A stretch of DNA of 37,333 nt from NCBI GenBank assembly GCA_030669595.1, contig DAOVDG010000005.1:1-37333 (forward strand), written 5' to 3'. Positions within the stretch are counted from its first letter, which is position 1, and every line of letters begins with the position of its first letter. The DNA comes from Candidatus Thorarchaeota archaeon (GTDB taxonomy: Archaea > Asgardarchaeota > Thorarchaeia > Thorarchaeales > Thorarchaeaceae). Below the pieces are notes generated by a model, which saw only the letters and a program-made list of their open reading frames with translations, made no database searches and had not been told where the DNA came from. Shown piece after piece: positions 1 through 9,103 of this stretch. A program made the translations under genes and the position numbers.

Positions 1-117
1 AGGATTGTACGAGTTTCGGGCAACGGCATGCGTGGTTAACCTCGAACAAGTAGATGCGTATTCACTGCATAAGTCATAGTCGGTAGCTTTTTTTCTATTA
101 CTGTATTCGAGCGGACT

Positions 118-1503
118 GTGAGAAGGATGACAGGAAATCTCTTCGGAACAACAGGTGTGAGAAAGGTCTACGGTACCGAGTTCAAGCTGGATATGGCAAT
201 TGGACTAGGTAAAGCTCTCGGAACATACTTGGGCAGCGGAACGGTCCTTCTCGCTCATGACGCACGAATCACAAGCCCCATGGTGGAGGATGCTCTTGCG
301 GCAGGAATAATGTCAACAGGAGTGAATGTTGTCAGAGCAGGTCTCATCCCCACTCCAACTCTGGCATTCATGACAAAGTACCACGGCTATGACACCGGCG
401 TCATGGTAACAGCGTCTCACAATCCGCCCGAGTATACGGGCTTGAAATTCTGGTCGAGGTCAAGCATGGGCTATACGCAGGCAGAGGAGGCACGCCTTGA
501 GGAGATCTACAACTCCAAGGAATTCCAGATTGCCGAATGGAACGAGCTGGGAACCGACGGGAAATTGGAAACCGCTGTCGACCGTCATATCAATGAGATT
601 CTCGCTGTCTGTGATGTAGACCTCATCAGATCAAGGGAATTCAAGATTATCATTGACCCGGGAAACGGCGCAGGTTGTGTCCTTACACCATATCTGATGA
701 GAGAGCTTGGCCGCAAGATGGTGACAATCAACGGGCAGACAGATGGCCATTTCCCAGGAAGAAGATCTGAGCCCGATGAGGAGTCGCTCGGAAACCTCGT
801 GAGCATGATCAAGAAGACCAGCGCGGACTTTGGCATTGCCCACGATGGGGATGCTGATCGCGTTGTCTTTGTGACCGAGTCCGGGGAGGTTGTAAGGGGT
901 GATAGGGTTATTGCGCTCATTGCACGCTACATTCTCAAGAGCTCCAAGAACAAGATTATCGTTACCACAGTGGACAGTTCCAGAGTCTTGGATGAGACCG
1001 TCAAAGCGGCTGGTGGAGAAACGGTTAGGACGCCAGTAGGGGATATTCAAGTGGCTATCAAGATGCGGGAAACCAATGCCGTCTTTGGTGGTGAAGCCTG
1101 TGGTGTATTCATTCATCCGGAGTTTCACGAAGCTCCCGATCCATTTCTTACATCATGTAGAGTACTCGAACTGATGGCAAAAACAAAACGCAGCTTCGGG
1201 GACTTGATGTCAGAGATTCCAGTCTATCCGCTCCTCAAGGCCAAAGTGGAATGTCCGAACAACAAGAAAGAAGCCGCCATGAAAGAGATCGCCAAGGCGC
1301 TGCCTGAGGCCATGAAGAAGACTGTAGACATTCTCACTGTTGACGGTCTTGGTGTTTTCCTCGAAGAGGGCTGGGTGCTTGTCAGGCCTTCAGGGACAGA
1401 GCCAGTCATTAGGGTGACCTGCGAGGCTCCGACCCAAGAGATTGCTGACTCAATCATGTTGGATGCAAAAGGCACTGTTGAAAACATTGTTGAGTCTTTA
1501 TGA
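118..1503 (+). CDS. glmM: Phosphoglucosamine mutase / phosphomannomutase family (alpha-D-phosphohexomutase)
   Basis: Active-site TASHNPPEYTG, metal-binding HDGDADRVVF, sugar-binding GGEACG and phosphate-binding RPSGTEPVIRV motifs. GTG 118 or ATG 127 start. Mutase subtype not resolvable from motifs alone. Confidence 0.9.
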   Translation: MRRMTGNLFGTTGVRKVYGTEFKLDMAIGLGKALGTYLGSGTVLLAHDARITSPMVEDALAAGIMSTGVNVVRAGLIPTPTLAFMTKYHGYDTGVMVTASHNPPEYTGLKFWSRSSMGYTQAEEARLEEIYNSKEFQIAEWNELGTDGKLETAVDRHINEILAVCDVDLIRSREFKIIIDPGNGAGCVLTPYLMRELGRKMVTINGQTDGHFPGRRSEPDEESLGNLVSMIKKTSADFGIAHDGDADRVVFVTESGEVVRGDRVIALIARYILKSSKNKIIVTTVDSSRVLDETVKAAGGETVRTPVGDIQVAIKMRETNAVFGGEACGVFIHPEFHEAPDPFLTSCRVLELMAKTKRSFGDLMSEIPVYPLLKAKVECPNNKKEAAMKEIAKALPEAMKKTVDILTVDGLGVFLEEGWVLVRPSGTEPVIRVTCEAPTQEIADSIMLDAKGTVENIVESL

Positions 1504-1579
1504 TGCAGTGACGCGTTACTATGCAGGCAATCTTTATAGCGAAAGTGCCAAACTCACACAAGAAAAAGGGGCTTAAGCT

Positions 1580-1972
1580 ATGTCTGGTGACGATGAAGAC
1601 TTCATTGTTGATGAATTTGAATGGGCTCTCAAAGATCCCACCGAAGAGAAGCTTCGAGCCCTCGGGGACGTTGTAAGCACGATTACAAAGAAACTGGTAG
1701 ATGCGATAGGAGACCTAGATAAGCGCCTGTACGATCTTGAAACAAAGCTTAACGGAATCGATTCGAAGGTCAACCAAATCGCTAGCCGCGGAGTTGCACC
1801 CCCGTCAGCAGCCTCAGCTGCCGCTTCTGCTGCCCCTGATATGGCTAGTGCCCCGATAGCCAAGGCGCCCTCAGCACGACCCCCACCAACTGGAGCTGGA
1901 GGCGGGCTCATGGGCGAGTTGAAGACCCTTCTTGCAGCTCGAAGAAGAAAAGCTGACGCTAGCAGCGAGTAG
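1580..1972 (+). CDS. Small protein: N-terminal coiled coil, Ala/Pro-rich linker, C-terminal WH2/VASP-FAB-like motif (GGGLMGELKTLLAARRRKADA)
   Basis: ATG start with clean ORF between two conserved genes; heptad-like DLDKRLYDLETKLNGIDSKVNQIA; Pro/Ala-rich middle; terminal basic motif. Function is inference. Confidence 0.7.
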   Translation: MSGDDEDFIVDEFEWALKDPTEEKLRALGDVVSTITKKLVDAIGDLDKRLYDLETKLNGIDSKVNQIASRGVAPPSAASAAASAAPDMASAPIAKAPSARPPPTGAGGGLMGELKTLLAARRRKADASSE

Positions 1973-1990
1973 AAGAATGACTGCCAAAGA

Positions 1991-2659
1991 CTAGATTAAA
2001 CTTCGGACGCTGTTGGCAGGATAAAATGGGCCTGCATGTCCTAGAGGTGATAGACCAAAGGCTTCGGCTCGGTCACAGGCAGCTTGCACTCCACGAAGGC
2101 GGGTGCGTGCATCGTATAGATTGTGGTAAAAGCCACTCGCTTTGGACATCTGGGATTTGTGCTGCCTAAGAGCTTGCACAGAAGTATCGTAGCAGTCAGA
2201 AATATCGACCATAACGCTTGGACGCGAAAGAAGGGAGTTGATCTCCATATTGTATATGCGCTCAACCGTGTGGGCATCATCAAAGATTGTGACGTGGGAA
2301 GCCCATTCCACTGCTTCCACTACGATTTGCGCACAGAGAATGTGATTGCGGTTGTAGTCCTCAACAGAATGAGTGATTATGATCTTGGGACGGGTCCTGA
2401 GGATTGTCTGCGCAATTTCATGCGAGAGTGACCAGTCGACATCAAAATCACCGCGCATACTGGTGTGCACCTCTGCCACACCAAGCGTTTTGCAGGCTTT
2501 GTTCAGTTCAACATTGCGCTCATTATTCCCAGTGAGACATAGAACACTCACAGGAACCCCGAGCTCCACATGCCTTCTGATTGTACCGCCCGCTCCAAGA
2601 CACTCATCATCAGGATGAGCAACAACAACGAGCATGGAGGCCTCATCCGCATCACTCAT
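1991..2659 (-). CDS. bshB: PIG-L/LmbE family N-acetylglucosaminyl deacetylase (BshB-like); upstream in-frame start at 2689 possible
   Basis: VVVAHPDDECLGAGGTI zinc-binding motif, ITHSVEDYNRNH. Divergent neighbour of a BshA-like gene. Confidence 0.8.
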   Translation of the reverse strand: MSDADEASMLVVVAHPDDECLGAGGTIRRHVELGVPVSVLCLTGNNERNVELNKACKTLGVAEVHTSMRGDFDVDWSLSHEIAQTILRTRPKIIITHSVEDYNRNHILCAQIVVEAVEWASHVTIFDDAHTVERIYNMEINSLLSRPSVMVDISDCYDTSVQALRQHKSQMSKASGFYHNLYDARTRLRGVQAACDRAEAFGLSPLGHAGPFYPANSVRSLI

Positions 2660-2763
2660 ATCCTCGTGTTCAAGTTGGTGTCTAATCAAGCTTTGGCCCG
2701 CTGGTCAGTCGAGGACCGCTCAAACCACAAAGCCCACGGGCATAAGACGACTTTGCTGAAAAG

Positions 2764-3936
2764 GTGACACGCATGCGCATTGGTGTGAATCTATACCCCT
2801 CGATGGGAGGATCCGGATATCTGGCAACCCGTCTTGGACAACATTTGACACATCGAGGCCATGTGATACACTTCATCACCTACGAGCGCCCGTTCTCGTT
2901 GATGTGGGAGCAAACGCGAGGGGTCCACGTGGACCTTGTCGATCGCTTTGACTACCCGTTGTTCAAGGATGTAGGACCACCATATACAATGGCATTGACA
3001 TCAAAGATAGTTAAAGTAGCCAAGGATTCCAATCTAGACCTTATTCACTCGCACTACGCAATACCACACGCGATGTCAGCTTACATGGCCCGGGAGATAT
3101 GTGGCATCCCCTACGTGGTCACTCTACATGGTTCAGATGTGCACTCACTCGGTCAGGACCCTGCCTACAGGCCAGTGGTCGAACATGTCGTTCAAAACGC
3201 CGATGCCGTGACAACAGTATCCAAGTTCCTCAAGAAGAAGATAGTCGAGGAGTTGGGGGTTACACGGGAAGTACATGTTATACCGAACTTTATCGATGTA
3301 AAGAGATTCGCACCCAAGAGCGACTTTAAACTGGTAGTTGAGAGTGGATGTGTCTCTGTAAGGAGCACAGAAGAGGCCCAAGAGATTAGTCCCGGAGAGA
3401 TAGTCCTGCTTCATGCTTCAAACTTCCGCAAGGTGAAACGGGTCGTTGAGCTGGTTGACATCATGCGGATAGTTATCGACCATCATCCGAACACCCGTCT
3501 TCTGATTGCCGGCGACGGTCCAACAAGAATAGAGGTTGAGAGACGAATAGATGCACTTGACCTCTGCAATAATGTTCATCTTCTGGGGATAAAAAGCAAC
3601 ATGCTGGAGATTATGTGCTCTGCGGATGTATTCCTGCTCAACTCGATGCTCGAAGGCATGCCACTCGTTCTCCTAGAGTCTATGTCGTGCGGTCTACCAG
3701 TGGTCACTACTCCTGCAGGAGGTATTCCAGAGCTTGTTCGACCCGGCAAGGATGGGATTGTCACCAAGGGATTCGAGCCTGAGGAGTTTGCGGATGCAGT
3801 CATCGAGCTCTTGGACAAAGAGAAAATGAGGACGCAGATGTCTGCTGCTGGCAGAAAACGAGTGGAAGAACACTTCGCAGCCAAAGCGATCGTTCCCAAG
3901 TACGAAAAAATCTTTGAGGAAGCCATTAACAAGTAG
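2764..3936 (+). CDS. bshA: GT4 glycosyltransferase, BshA-like (N-acetyl-alpha-D-glucosaminyl L-malate synthase)
   Basis: N-terminus MRIGVNLYPSMGGSGYLATRLGQHLTHRGHVIHFITYERPF closely matches the BshA N-terminal pattern; LHGSDVHSLG, HASNFRKVKRV, EGMPLVLLESMSCGLPVV (GT4 EX7E). ATG at 2773 is an alternative start. Confidence 0.82.
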   Translation: MTRMRIGVNLYPSMGGSGYLATRLGQHLTHRGHVIHFITYERPFSLMWEQTRGVHVDLVDRFDYPLFKDVGPPYTMALTSKIVKVAKDSNLDLIHSHYAIPHAMSAYMAREICGIPYVVTLHGSDVHSLGQDPAYRPVVEHVVQNADAVTTVSKFLKKKIVEELGVTREVHVIPNFIDVKRFAPKSDFKLVVESGCVSVRSTEEAQEISPGEIVLLHASNFRKVKRVVELVDIMRIVIDHHPNTRLLIAGDGPTRIEVERRIDALDLCNNVHLLGIKSNMLEIMCSADVFLLNSMLEGMPLVLLESMSCGLPVVTTPAGGIPELVRPGKDGIVTKGFEPEEFADAVIELLDKEKMRTQMSAAGRKRVEEHFAAKAIVPKYEKIFEEAINK

Positions 3937-3953
3937 GAAGGTAGGAGAGCAGC

Positions 3954-5669
3954 TTGAAACCCAGTGTGACGAGTGTTTATCAGGAGTTCATCTGGAGTGG
4001 CACACAGCCAGATCTTGCAGCTGATCTTTATGGTACTCCAATCATCACGATGGGAGAGATCGTGTCAGAGTTTCCGAAGATACTTGCTGAATACAAGGAT
4101 AGACTCTGGCATACCGATGAGCGAATGAAACTGCTCCGAAAGACATTGATTGAGGCCAATCGCGGGCTTGCATGTTTAACCCCCAGTGTGGAGGAGAACA
4201 TCAAACGACTCGGCAATGGAGTTGTCGAGGCGGCTCACCAGAGTGTAGTGATGGGAGGTCCTGCCTACATTCTCAACAAGGCAATCACTGCAGAACGAAT
4301 CAGCAGTTTTGGCGTTCAGCGAGGACTCGATGTCGTTCCGGTCTTCTTTGTTGCAGATTATGATATCGTTCAATCGGAACTGACCAATATCAGAACTCCA
4401 AACATGGGACCCGAAGGCAACCTCCTGAGCCTTCCTGTGCCAAGAGGCTATGAGCACTCGCCTGTCAGCGTTCTCCCTCTGCCTGAGGCCGAATGGTACA
4501 GCGCGATTGAGGAGAGCCTTCAACATAGCTATAGACCCCTTCTCAAGCCCCTCGACAAACCTGTGCGGACACTCTTTGAAGAAAGGCTCGAACAGGCGCT
4601 GGCAATTACGCGCTGGGGATTTGTCAACTCCAAAACCCTTGGCGATTGGGCTCGGAAAATCATTGGTCGACTTCTGAATATCGAGGGGAACTTGGGTATC
4701 CCGATTATCCCGGCATCAGATGAGGTATTCCGAGACCTAATGGTTGAGGGAATGGAATTCCTCTTGGCCAAGAAGCAAAGAGATGTCTTCCTTAAGATCC
4801 ACGAGAGAGCCACAGACCTCATTGTGAAGAGCGGATTCAGACCGGGCGCGGGATCTAGAAAGCCCAATTACGTGCCATTCTACTATGAATGTCCGGAGAA
4901 AGAATGCAATAGGAGTAGGATCGAGCTATTCTACAAGGAGAAGGGCACGGAGGCTGTGTTGACAGGTAGATGCCCATCCTGCGGTCAGAATGGCGAAATC
5001 GAAACATTGGCCAAGGATCCGTTTCTTGGTGAAGTGGGACGTTACCTATCACCTAGAGTTGATTCCAGACAATTAATTGTCGACACGGTCTTGCCCATCG
5101 TTGCCCATGTGGGAGGTGGTGGTGAAACCGCATATTATGCACAGGTCATTCCCATTGCGAAAGCACTGCCTGCGCCCTTCCCCGCATTTCTGAAGTATCC
5201 GCGAGTCTACTTCAATACTCCTTGGAACGAGAGCCTTGCGGGCGTATTGAAGGAGAAAGGGCTACCAACCCTTCACAAGCCAGATATGTTCCGACTGATG
5301 GGGAAAGCTAATCGCTTCAGAAAGAAAGCTAAGCATGATGAGATGAACGAGAGTATTCAATCTCTCTCGAGTATGATACTGGAGAGTCACCAGAAATTGA
5401 ATGCATCACTCGAAGACCTGAGGAAGCAACGCAAGACCACCACCGGAGATGAACTGAAACAGCTCTTGACTGACATTCGAGATATCGAGCGATATCTGAG
5501 CTGGGTGTTTGGCCAATATGCTGAGAACAAGCTTGGCCAGGAGGTATCCTGGTCTTGGGTTGAATGGATGCTCAACTCAGGTGTTCATGATTTATTCGGA
5601 CCCTATCGCCGCGCATATGTACCGAACATGAAGAACGGCGCAACGCTCTTCATTAATTTCTCCTTGTAG
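3954..5669 (+). CDS. bshC: BshC-like putative cysteine-adding enzyme (bacillithiol-type thiol biosynthesis), with Cys4 zinc-ribbon-like insertion
   Basis: TTG start preceded by GGAGAG. AAHQSVVMGGPAYILNKAITAERI..LDVVPVFFVADYD resembles the BshC GQQxGLxTGPLYTIHKAI...VPVFWIAxED region; C-terminal coiled-coil helices; directly follows bshA. Confidence 0.7.
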   Translation: MKPSVTSVYQEFIWSGTQPDLAADLYGTPIITMGEIVSEFPKILAEYKDRLWHTDERMKLLRKTLIEANRGLACLTPSVEENIKRLGNGVVEAAHQSVVMGGPAYILNKAITAERISSFGVQRGLDVVPVFFVADYDIVQSELTNIRTPNMGPEGNLLSLPVPRGYEHSPVSVLPLPEAEWYSAIEESLQHSYRPLLKPLDKPVRTLFEERLEQALAITRWGFVNSKTLGDWARKIIGRLLNIEGNLGIPIIPASDEVFRDLMVEGMEFLLAKKQRDVFLKIHERATDLIVKSGFRPGAGSRKPNYVPFYYECPEKECNRSRIELFYKEKGTEAVLTGRCPSCGQNGEIETLAKDPFLGEVGRYLSPRVDSRQLIVDTVLPIVAHVGGGGETAYYAQVIPIAKALPAPFPAFLKYPRVYFNTPWNESLAGVLKEKGLPTLHKPDMFRLMGKANRFRKKAKHDEMNESIQSLSSMILESHQKLNASLEDLRKQRKTTTGDELKQLLTDIRDIERYLSWVFGQYAENKLGQEVSWSWVEWMLNSGVHDLFGPYRRAYVPNMKNGATLFINFSL

Positions 5670-5677
5670 GCGGGGAT

Positions 5678-6964
5678 CTAAAGCTCTTTTGACAGAAGAT
5701 GGCCCAGTTTTGAAATGCCCTCTGAAATAACTTCGGGCGTCACATAAGAGAAACCTAGACGCATTGTGTTGAGCTCTGGCATACTAGGAATAAGGTCATT
5801 GCCACTATCATTAATTGCGTAGCCAGTGATTGGATAGAATGGTTTCCCAGGAACGTAGAGCAGGTCGTTGGGGATTGCTGTCTTTTCCAAGAATGCGCCG
5901 CTATCAAAACTCTTGCTCTCACTCTGCCACCATATGAAGAACCCGCCCGTTGGATCAGTTCGCTCTCCTGCAGGAAATGATTCGTCGATAGCTGCGGCCA
6001 TCGCCTCGTAGCGCTTCTTGTACCTAGGAATGCCCACGCGCATGGCTTCATCGATGTGCTTTGCGTAGTACTCATTCAATACACGCTGAATCATGGTAGA
6101 TGTGCAGAGGTCTAGGTAGCCCTTGTCCTTCAACACCTCTTCTCTAACGTTTGGTGGCAGGACAGAATACCCAACTCTTAGCACTGCGGCCTCCTTGCTT
6201 GTAGTGCCTAGATACGCAACACGCGAGTTGTCCTTGTCGAGAACCTTTATGGGCTTGGGCGTCTTCTTGAACTGAATCTCAGCGTAGGCTGAATCCTCAA
6301 GCAACAGAATGTTGTGAGTCTCGCAGATATCAAAGAGTTCCTGACGCCTCTTCTGAGGCAGAGTAGTTCCCTTTGGGTTATCCGAGTCGGGGACCACATA
6401 GAGAATGTCAGGAGTCTTACCGAACTTGATTCCAGATAGCTGAACCGCTTTCGTTACGTACTCGGGAATAATTCCATCAAGGTCAGTGGGTACTGTAATG
6501 ACCCGCGCACCAAGTTTTACCGCGGGAACCAGAAAACCCAGATATGCTGGCGAAGGGGTGATTATGACATCACCAGGATTGACCATGGTATCAAGAATGG
6601 CATAGAGAGCTTGCTGTGACCCGCTTGTTATGGATACGCACTCCCACTCTGATTCACAGTCTATGGGGATTTTCCTAACATCGTGGAGCCGTTTCGCCAA
6701 GGTCTTCAAGAACCAAGGTTGTCCACCAGTTGGCCCATAGTTGAAATCGTCCAAAGCCATCTCAGGGTCCTTGCTATATCGCTCACTCAGGTCACCTAGT
6801 ATCTTTGCGAAAATATCAGTTGGAATGATTCCTGGTTTCCCACCAGCAAAGTAGTATTTGACCGTGTACTTCAACAGTGCTCTAATCTGGGACTCCGCAA
6901 TGAAGGAAGTCCATGTTGCGAATTGATACCCGTTCTTGCTATCGGCCATCGGAATAGACTCCAT
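5678..6964 (-). CDS. PLP-dependent class I/II aminotransferase (LysN/ARO8-like)
   Basis: SGSQQALYAILDTMVNPGD, YVVPDSDNPKGTTLPQKRRQEL, LLEDSAYAEI, YLGTTSKEAAVLRVGY (PLP lysine), MRLGFSYVTPE. ATG 6949 is an alternative start. Confidence 0.88.
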   Translation of the reverse strand: MESIPMADSKNGYQFATWTSFIAESQIRALLKYTVKYYFAGGKPGIIPTDIFAKILGDLSERYSKDPEMALDDFNYGPTGGQPWFLKTLAKRLHDVRKIPIDCESEWECVSITSGSQQALYAILDTMVNPGDVIITPSPAYLGFLVPAVKLGARVITVPTDLDGIIPEYVTKAVQLSGIKFGKTPDILYVVPDSDNPKGTTLPQKRRQELFDICETHNILLLEDSAYAEIQFKKTPKPIKVLDKDNSRVAYLGTTSKEAAVLRVGYSVLPPNVREEVLKDKGYLDLCTSTMIQRVLNEYYAKHIDEAMRVGIPRYKKRYEAMAAAIDESFPAGERTDPTGGFFIWWQSESKSFDSGAFLEKTAIPNDLLYVPGKPFYPITGYAINDSGNDLIPSMPELNTMRLGFSYVTPEVISEGISKLGHLLSKEL

Positions 6965-6977
6965 GTCTGTTGATGGT

Positions 6978-7122
6978 CATGTACATCCAGTCCCTGTTGT
7001 TGCGCAGCGTGTACAGAGTTGTACATCACCACTGCAAACAGAGGATACTCGGCCTTTATCTATTTCGAGATTGCTGCAATCTCTGGTGAGCGCTTGGAGG
7101 CCACAGTGTACAACAGTGTACC
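6978..7122. promoter_or_regulatory. Cluster of five TGTAC motifs (candidate operator array) upstream of the aminotransferase
   Basis: TGTAC at 6980, 7010, 7020, 7107 and 7117; four of the five are the full palindrome TGTACA. Two pairs each have exactly 10 bp start-to-start spacing. Confidence 0.5.
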
Positions 7123-7177
7123 TTACTGTGAGGCTCTCGAAGAGGTGGTTCGATGTCTGCGGTGATAGAGTGCTGCT

Positions 7178-7963
7178 CTATTGAGTTTCTGCAGCGATGC
7201 TCGCGGCGACTTCTGCCGGATCGTCAGATTCCACAATCGACCTCGCGGCAATGACGTAGGATGCCCCGGCCTCGATTGCTTGTCGTGCGCCGCCACCCTG
7301 CGTGCCTATGCCTGGACTTATGATTGGGATAGTAGAGCCAAGCACACTCCTAACCTCAGCTATCTTTTCGGGATATGTTGCGCCTACAATAACACCATCG
7401 GTTCGCCAGTCCTTGGCGCGCTGTGCAAAAGTCATGTACAGCGGCTCGCGTGCCTTCTTGTTCCTCTCAGAGGTCACGTACAGTCCGTAGCCCTCATCAG
7501 CAGCTGGATGGGACATGTAGCAGAGCGTGATGACACCTCTATCTTGGCTCTCGGCCATCTCAAAGACTGAGTCGAGCCCGCCCTCCCAGCCGACAAGCGG
7601 ATTCACTATCACAGCATCGAACCCGGCCTCAAAGTAGTAACGAGAAATCCACGAGTTCGTGTTGCCAATATCGTTTATCTTGCAGTCCATTATGGCAGTC
7701 AGGCCTATGTCATGAATGGCGTCAATAATCTTCGGAACTCCGTCGAACACGCCAAGAGGAAGGACCAATTGGCGATTGAACTTGAAAGCAATTGCATGCT
7801 CAGCAGTCAGTGATACGATTCGTAACGCCTCCTTCTCAAGGCGATCTATTTCGGCCCTGCGTTTGATTGCCATATCTGCAGTCAAGTCAAGTCCAACTAT
7901 CAACCGACTCTTCCGAACATAGGACGCTGCAGAGAGCTTCCTTTTGAATGATTGACTAGTCAA
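7178..7963 (-). CDS. pyrF: Orotidine 5'-phosphate decarboxylase
   Basis: LIVGLDLT, AFKFNRQL, IMDCKINDIGNT (catalytic DxKxxDI), VNPLVGWEGGLD, ISPGIGTQGG..ARSIVES. Confidence 0.92.
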   Translation of the reverse strand: MTSQSFKRKLSAASYVRKSRLIVGLDLTADMAIKRRAEIDRLEKEALRIVSLTAEHAIAFKFNRQLVLPLGVFDGVPKIIDAIHDIGLTAIMDCKINDIGNTNSWISRYYFEAGFDAVIVNPLVGWEGGLDSVFEMAESQDRGVITLCYMSHPAADEGYGLYVTSERNKKAREPLYMTFAQRAKDWRTDGVIVGATYPEKIAEVRSVLGSTIPIISPGIGTQGGGARQAIEAGASYVIAARSIVESDDPAEVAASIAAETQ

Positions 7964-8013
7964 CTCTAAAGCACCACGACCAAACTATCTGCCGTGCATA
8001 CTTATAACACATT

Positions 8014-9102
8014 ATGATACCGAGGTTCCGGCGACGAAAAGTGAAATCAGACTGGATGATGACCCGCATCACAATAGTCGCAACGGCATTGATCACTCCA
8101 GTGTACTTCATATTGCTGGTCTTCCTGCTACCGCAGATGACTCCATTCTCAGACCCACTTCTTGATTGGATTTTCCACTACGCCGTTGCGCCAGCGGTCT
8201 TCTCAGTCCCGTGGTTAGCACTCTTGTACTACCAGCGCTATAGGCTAGCAAACACCATCCAACTAATGCAAGACAGTACCACTGCAGTGCCTTTGCGATG
8301 GCGACTCTTCTACGGCACCAACGCAGCATTCGTGCTGATGTTCTTCATCCTCCCAATGGTAACTGCGCCACTGGCAATACTTGGGGGTCTTGCGGTGGCT
8401 GGACATGTCTTCTACGGTATAGGGGTTGGCAGATTTGGAGGAGGGAAACCAGCAGCTGCTCTCGCGGCTGTAGTTGCCATTGTGCTCTGTATCATTCCCA
8501 CCATTGTATTGCTCAATTTCATACCAATGTATCTGCAAGTGTGGGAGGCTATTCTGCTCAATTGGAAGACATTCTGGTTCAATGTCGTCTATGGAGTTGC
8601 ACAGAGCTTGGTGAATGCCTTGAGCTTTGGCGCGCCGGTCTATTTCATTTACTATGCGGCCAGTGAATATGACAAGGGTGTCTATGGGGTATCCTATACC
8701 AAACCCCCGACAAAGTGGATTCGAATTGGTGAACTCCTGCTTTTCTTCATCTTCGTAGCGTTGTGGTTACCGCCGGTTCCCACCCCATTCGGCACAATCC
8801 CCTTCTTCGATATGAGCTGGCTTTTCACCAGCTACATCAACAACATCTCCCTGATTATCGTCGTCATCATGATTCTAGTAAGAAAAGGACTCAAGGTAAA
8901 AGACACAAGTACAATGGGAGGCGCCTTGAACATCATCATCGTAGGCATGTTTCTCGTTGTGGAGGGCCTCTTCAAGGGAAGCTCATTCCTTCAAGCGTAC
9001 GAGGTGCCTGTCAAGACCCTGATTATTTGGCTCGCTTTTCTAATCTTCGCGATAGTCATCATAACCAATTTCTTGCGGGCATCCCCAAGGGAGCTGTATT
9101 GA
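8014..9102 (+). CDS. Multi-spanning membrane protein, unknown function
   Basis: Long ORF with many hydrophobic helices; directly upstream of the Nudix gene (TGA 9100-9102, ATG 9104). Confidence 0.75.
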   Translation: MIPRFRRRKVKSDWMMTRITIVATALITPVYFILLVFLLPQMTPFSDPLLDWIFHYAVAPAVFSVPWLALLYYQRYRLANTIQLMQDSTTAVPLRWRLFYGTNAAFVLMFFILPMVTAPLAILGGLAVAGHVFYGIGVGRFGGGKPAAALAAVVAIVLCIIPTIVLLNFIPMYLQVWEAILLNWKTFWFNVVYGVAQSLVNALSFGAPVYFIYYAASEYDKGVYGVSYTKPPTKWIRIGELLLFFIFVALWLPPVPTPFGTIPFFDMSWLFTSYINNISLIIVVIMILVRKGLKVKDTSTMGGALNIIIVGMFLVVEGLFKGSSFLQAYEVPVKTLIIWLAFLIFAIVIITNFLRASPRELY

Positions 9103-9103
9103 G

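Noticed and set aside
585-1487. Three minus-strand ORFs (111, 165, 87 aa) opposite the phosphohexomutase
   Set aside because: Antisense to a strongly conserved gene; no motif; typical shadow ORFs.
6936-7184. Plus-strand 82-aa ORF between the aminotransferase and pyrF
   Set aside because: Overlaps both flanking genes and the TGTACA array, with no protein-like signal; a regulatory region explains it better.
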